NCBI GenBank assembly: GCA_003427395.1 | Contig: BFEA01000193.1 | Coordinates: forward strand, 1,132,337 to 1,177,013 | Reading direction: 5' to 3' | DNA: 44,677 nucleotides | DNA from: Chara braunii | Taxonomy: Eukaryota; Streptophyta; Charophyceae; Charales; Characeae | In this document: positions 44,141 to 44,677 of the stretch, in pieces | How the letters are laid out: each line of letters starts with the position of its first letter | How positions within the stretch are numbered: position 1 is the first letter of the stretch | The notes under the pieces: generated by a model | Told to the model about the DNA's origin: nothing | What the model saw: only the letters and a program-made list of their open reading frames with translations | The model's database searches: none | Made by a program: the position numbers and the translations under genes

Positions 44141-44677
44141 TATTCTGTTTGAAAAACAACGGGACTACTTTTTAACATGGACAACTTTCCAGTCCAATTT
44201 GTTTATACTGTATACATATAAGGCTAGTCCTTTTGATGACGATATGGAGGGTGTGATGTTCAGCAGAACAAAAGAACTTCTCTTTCGGCATCTCTCAAGC
44301 AAAAGCTGAAATCGCTGACGCACTCCATACTAACCTGGTTAAAGCAGGGAAACAATTGCACAAGAAGCTAACCTCCGTCTCAGACCCTTAGAGGCGACAA
44401 CAATGAGTTTATTCTCGCTCTTGTGGATAGATCCCAGCATGTGGATGCGTGAACTCACGATGCAAGGCAAAGTGGTATGGAAGAACGGGTCAGTCCAGGA
44501 GACCCAACAACTCCTCCTGGCCACCACCACCTTGCGGTTGCCGCCTTAACCTACCCCACGTCTCCCATAGACCGCCCGCAGTCACCAACATCCGTGCACC
44601 CCCCCTTAGCCTCAGCTTCGCCTCCTTTAACACCCTTCCCCCCCTGAACAACCCCTCACTGGCACCCCCCCCCTCCA
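44141..44677. other. Unassigned right edge
   Basis: Short open stretches, for example a + frame with MSLFSLLWIDPSMWMRELTM (about 44414-44473), but no family recognised. The last 120 bases are C-rich and proline-coding by composition only. A truncated gene at the edge cannot be excluded. Confidence 0.3.

Overview
The window looks like nuclear DNA of a eukaryote with a large, repeat-rich genome. It is dominated by decayed retrotransposons and contains microsatellites, poly-A/poly-T tails, tRNA-derived SINEs, and a Ty3/gypsy element with two LTRs. There are no bacterial operons, rRNA genes or CRISPR arrays. The L1-type LINE with a zinc-knuckle ORF1 and the LTR style suggest the green (streptophyte) lineage. 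A charophyte alga such as Chara would fit, but this is a guess and not shown by the sequence. I find no intact protein-coding gene; every coding stretch is a broken mobile element or an unrecognised decayed ORF.

Layout. 1-1.3 kb: microsatellites, a small LINE piece and a SINE tail. 2.4-4.4 kb: an unrecognised coding region broken over several frames, the only candidate non-transposon gene. 4.4-8.5 kb: non-coding DNA with a library-adapter artefact at 5551-5588, a possible solo LTR, a triplicated motif, a cluster of tRNA-like SINE heads and a repeat-B copy. 8.48-16.22 kb: one whole but dead Ty3/gypsy element with LTRs, gag, pol and a nested hairpin MITE. 16.2-20.6 kb: SINEs, a LINE 3' piece and a poly-G tract containing one N. 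20.6-30.8 kb: three LINE copies in tandem or nested (one +, two -). 30.8-33.4 kb: SINEs and a CT microsatellite. 33.4-35.8 kb: short tandem repeats and a C-rich degenerate satellite with a perfect palindrome. 35.85-39.35 kb: LINE ORF1 and the start of ORF2. 39.35-41.0 kb: remnants of another retroelement and a second adapter artefact inside CT repeats. 41.0-44.1 kb: repeat B and another decayed LINE. The last 0.5 kb is unassigned.

Relationships. The LINE copies are one family (related endonuclease, RT and C-terminal zinc-finger segments). Their 3' UTR core also occurs without the LINE coding part in about nine short poly-A-tailed elements, as expected of a SINE or short LINE tails sharing a partner LINE's 3' end. 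A second short repeat (B) and a tRNA-headed SINE (C) are also multicopy here. The gypsy element's gag returns to one frame once two short tandem duplications (67 and 79 bp) are allowed for, and seven of its nine in-frame stops are TAG.

Caution. Two Nextera-type transposase junctions, one flanked by an exact 127-bp duplication, and the poly-G/N tract show that parts of the window are assembly or library artefacts.
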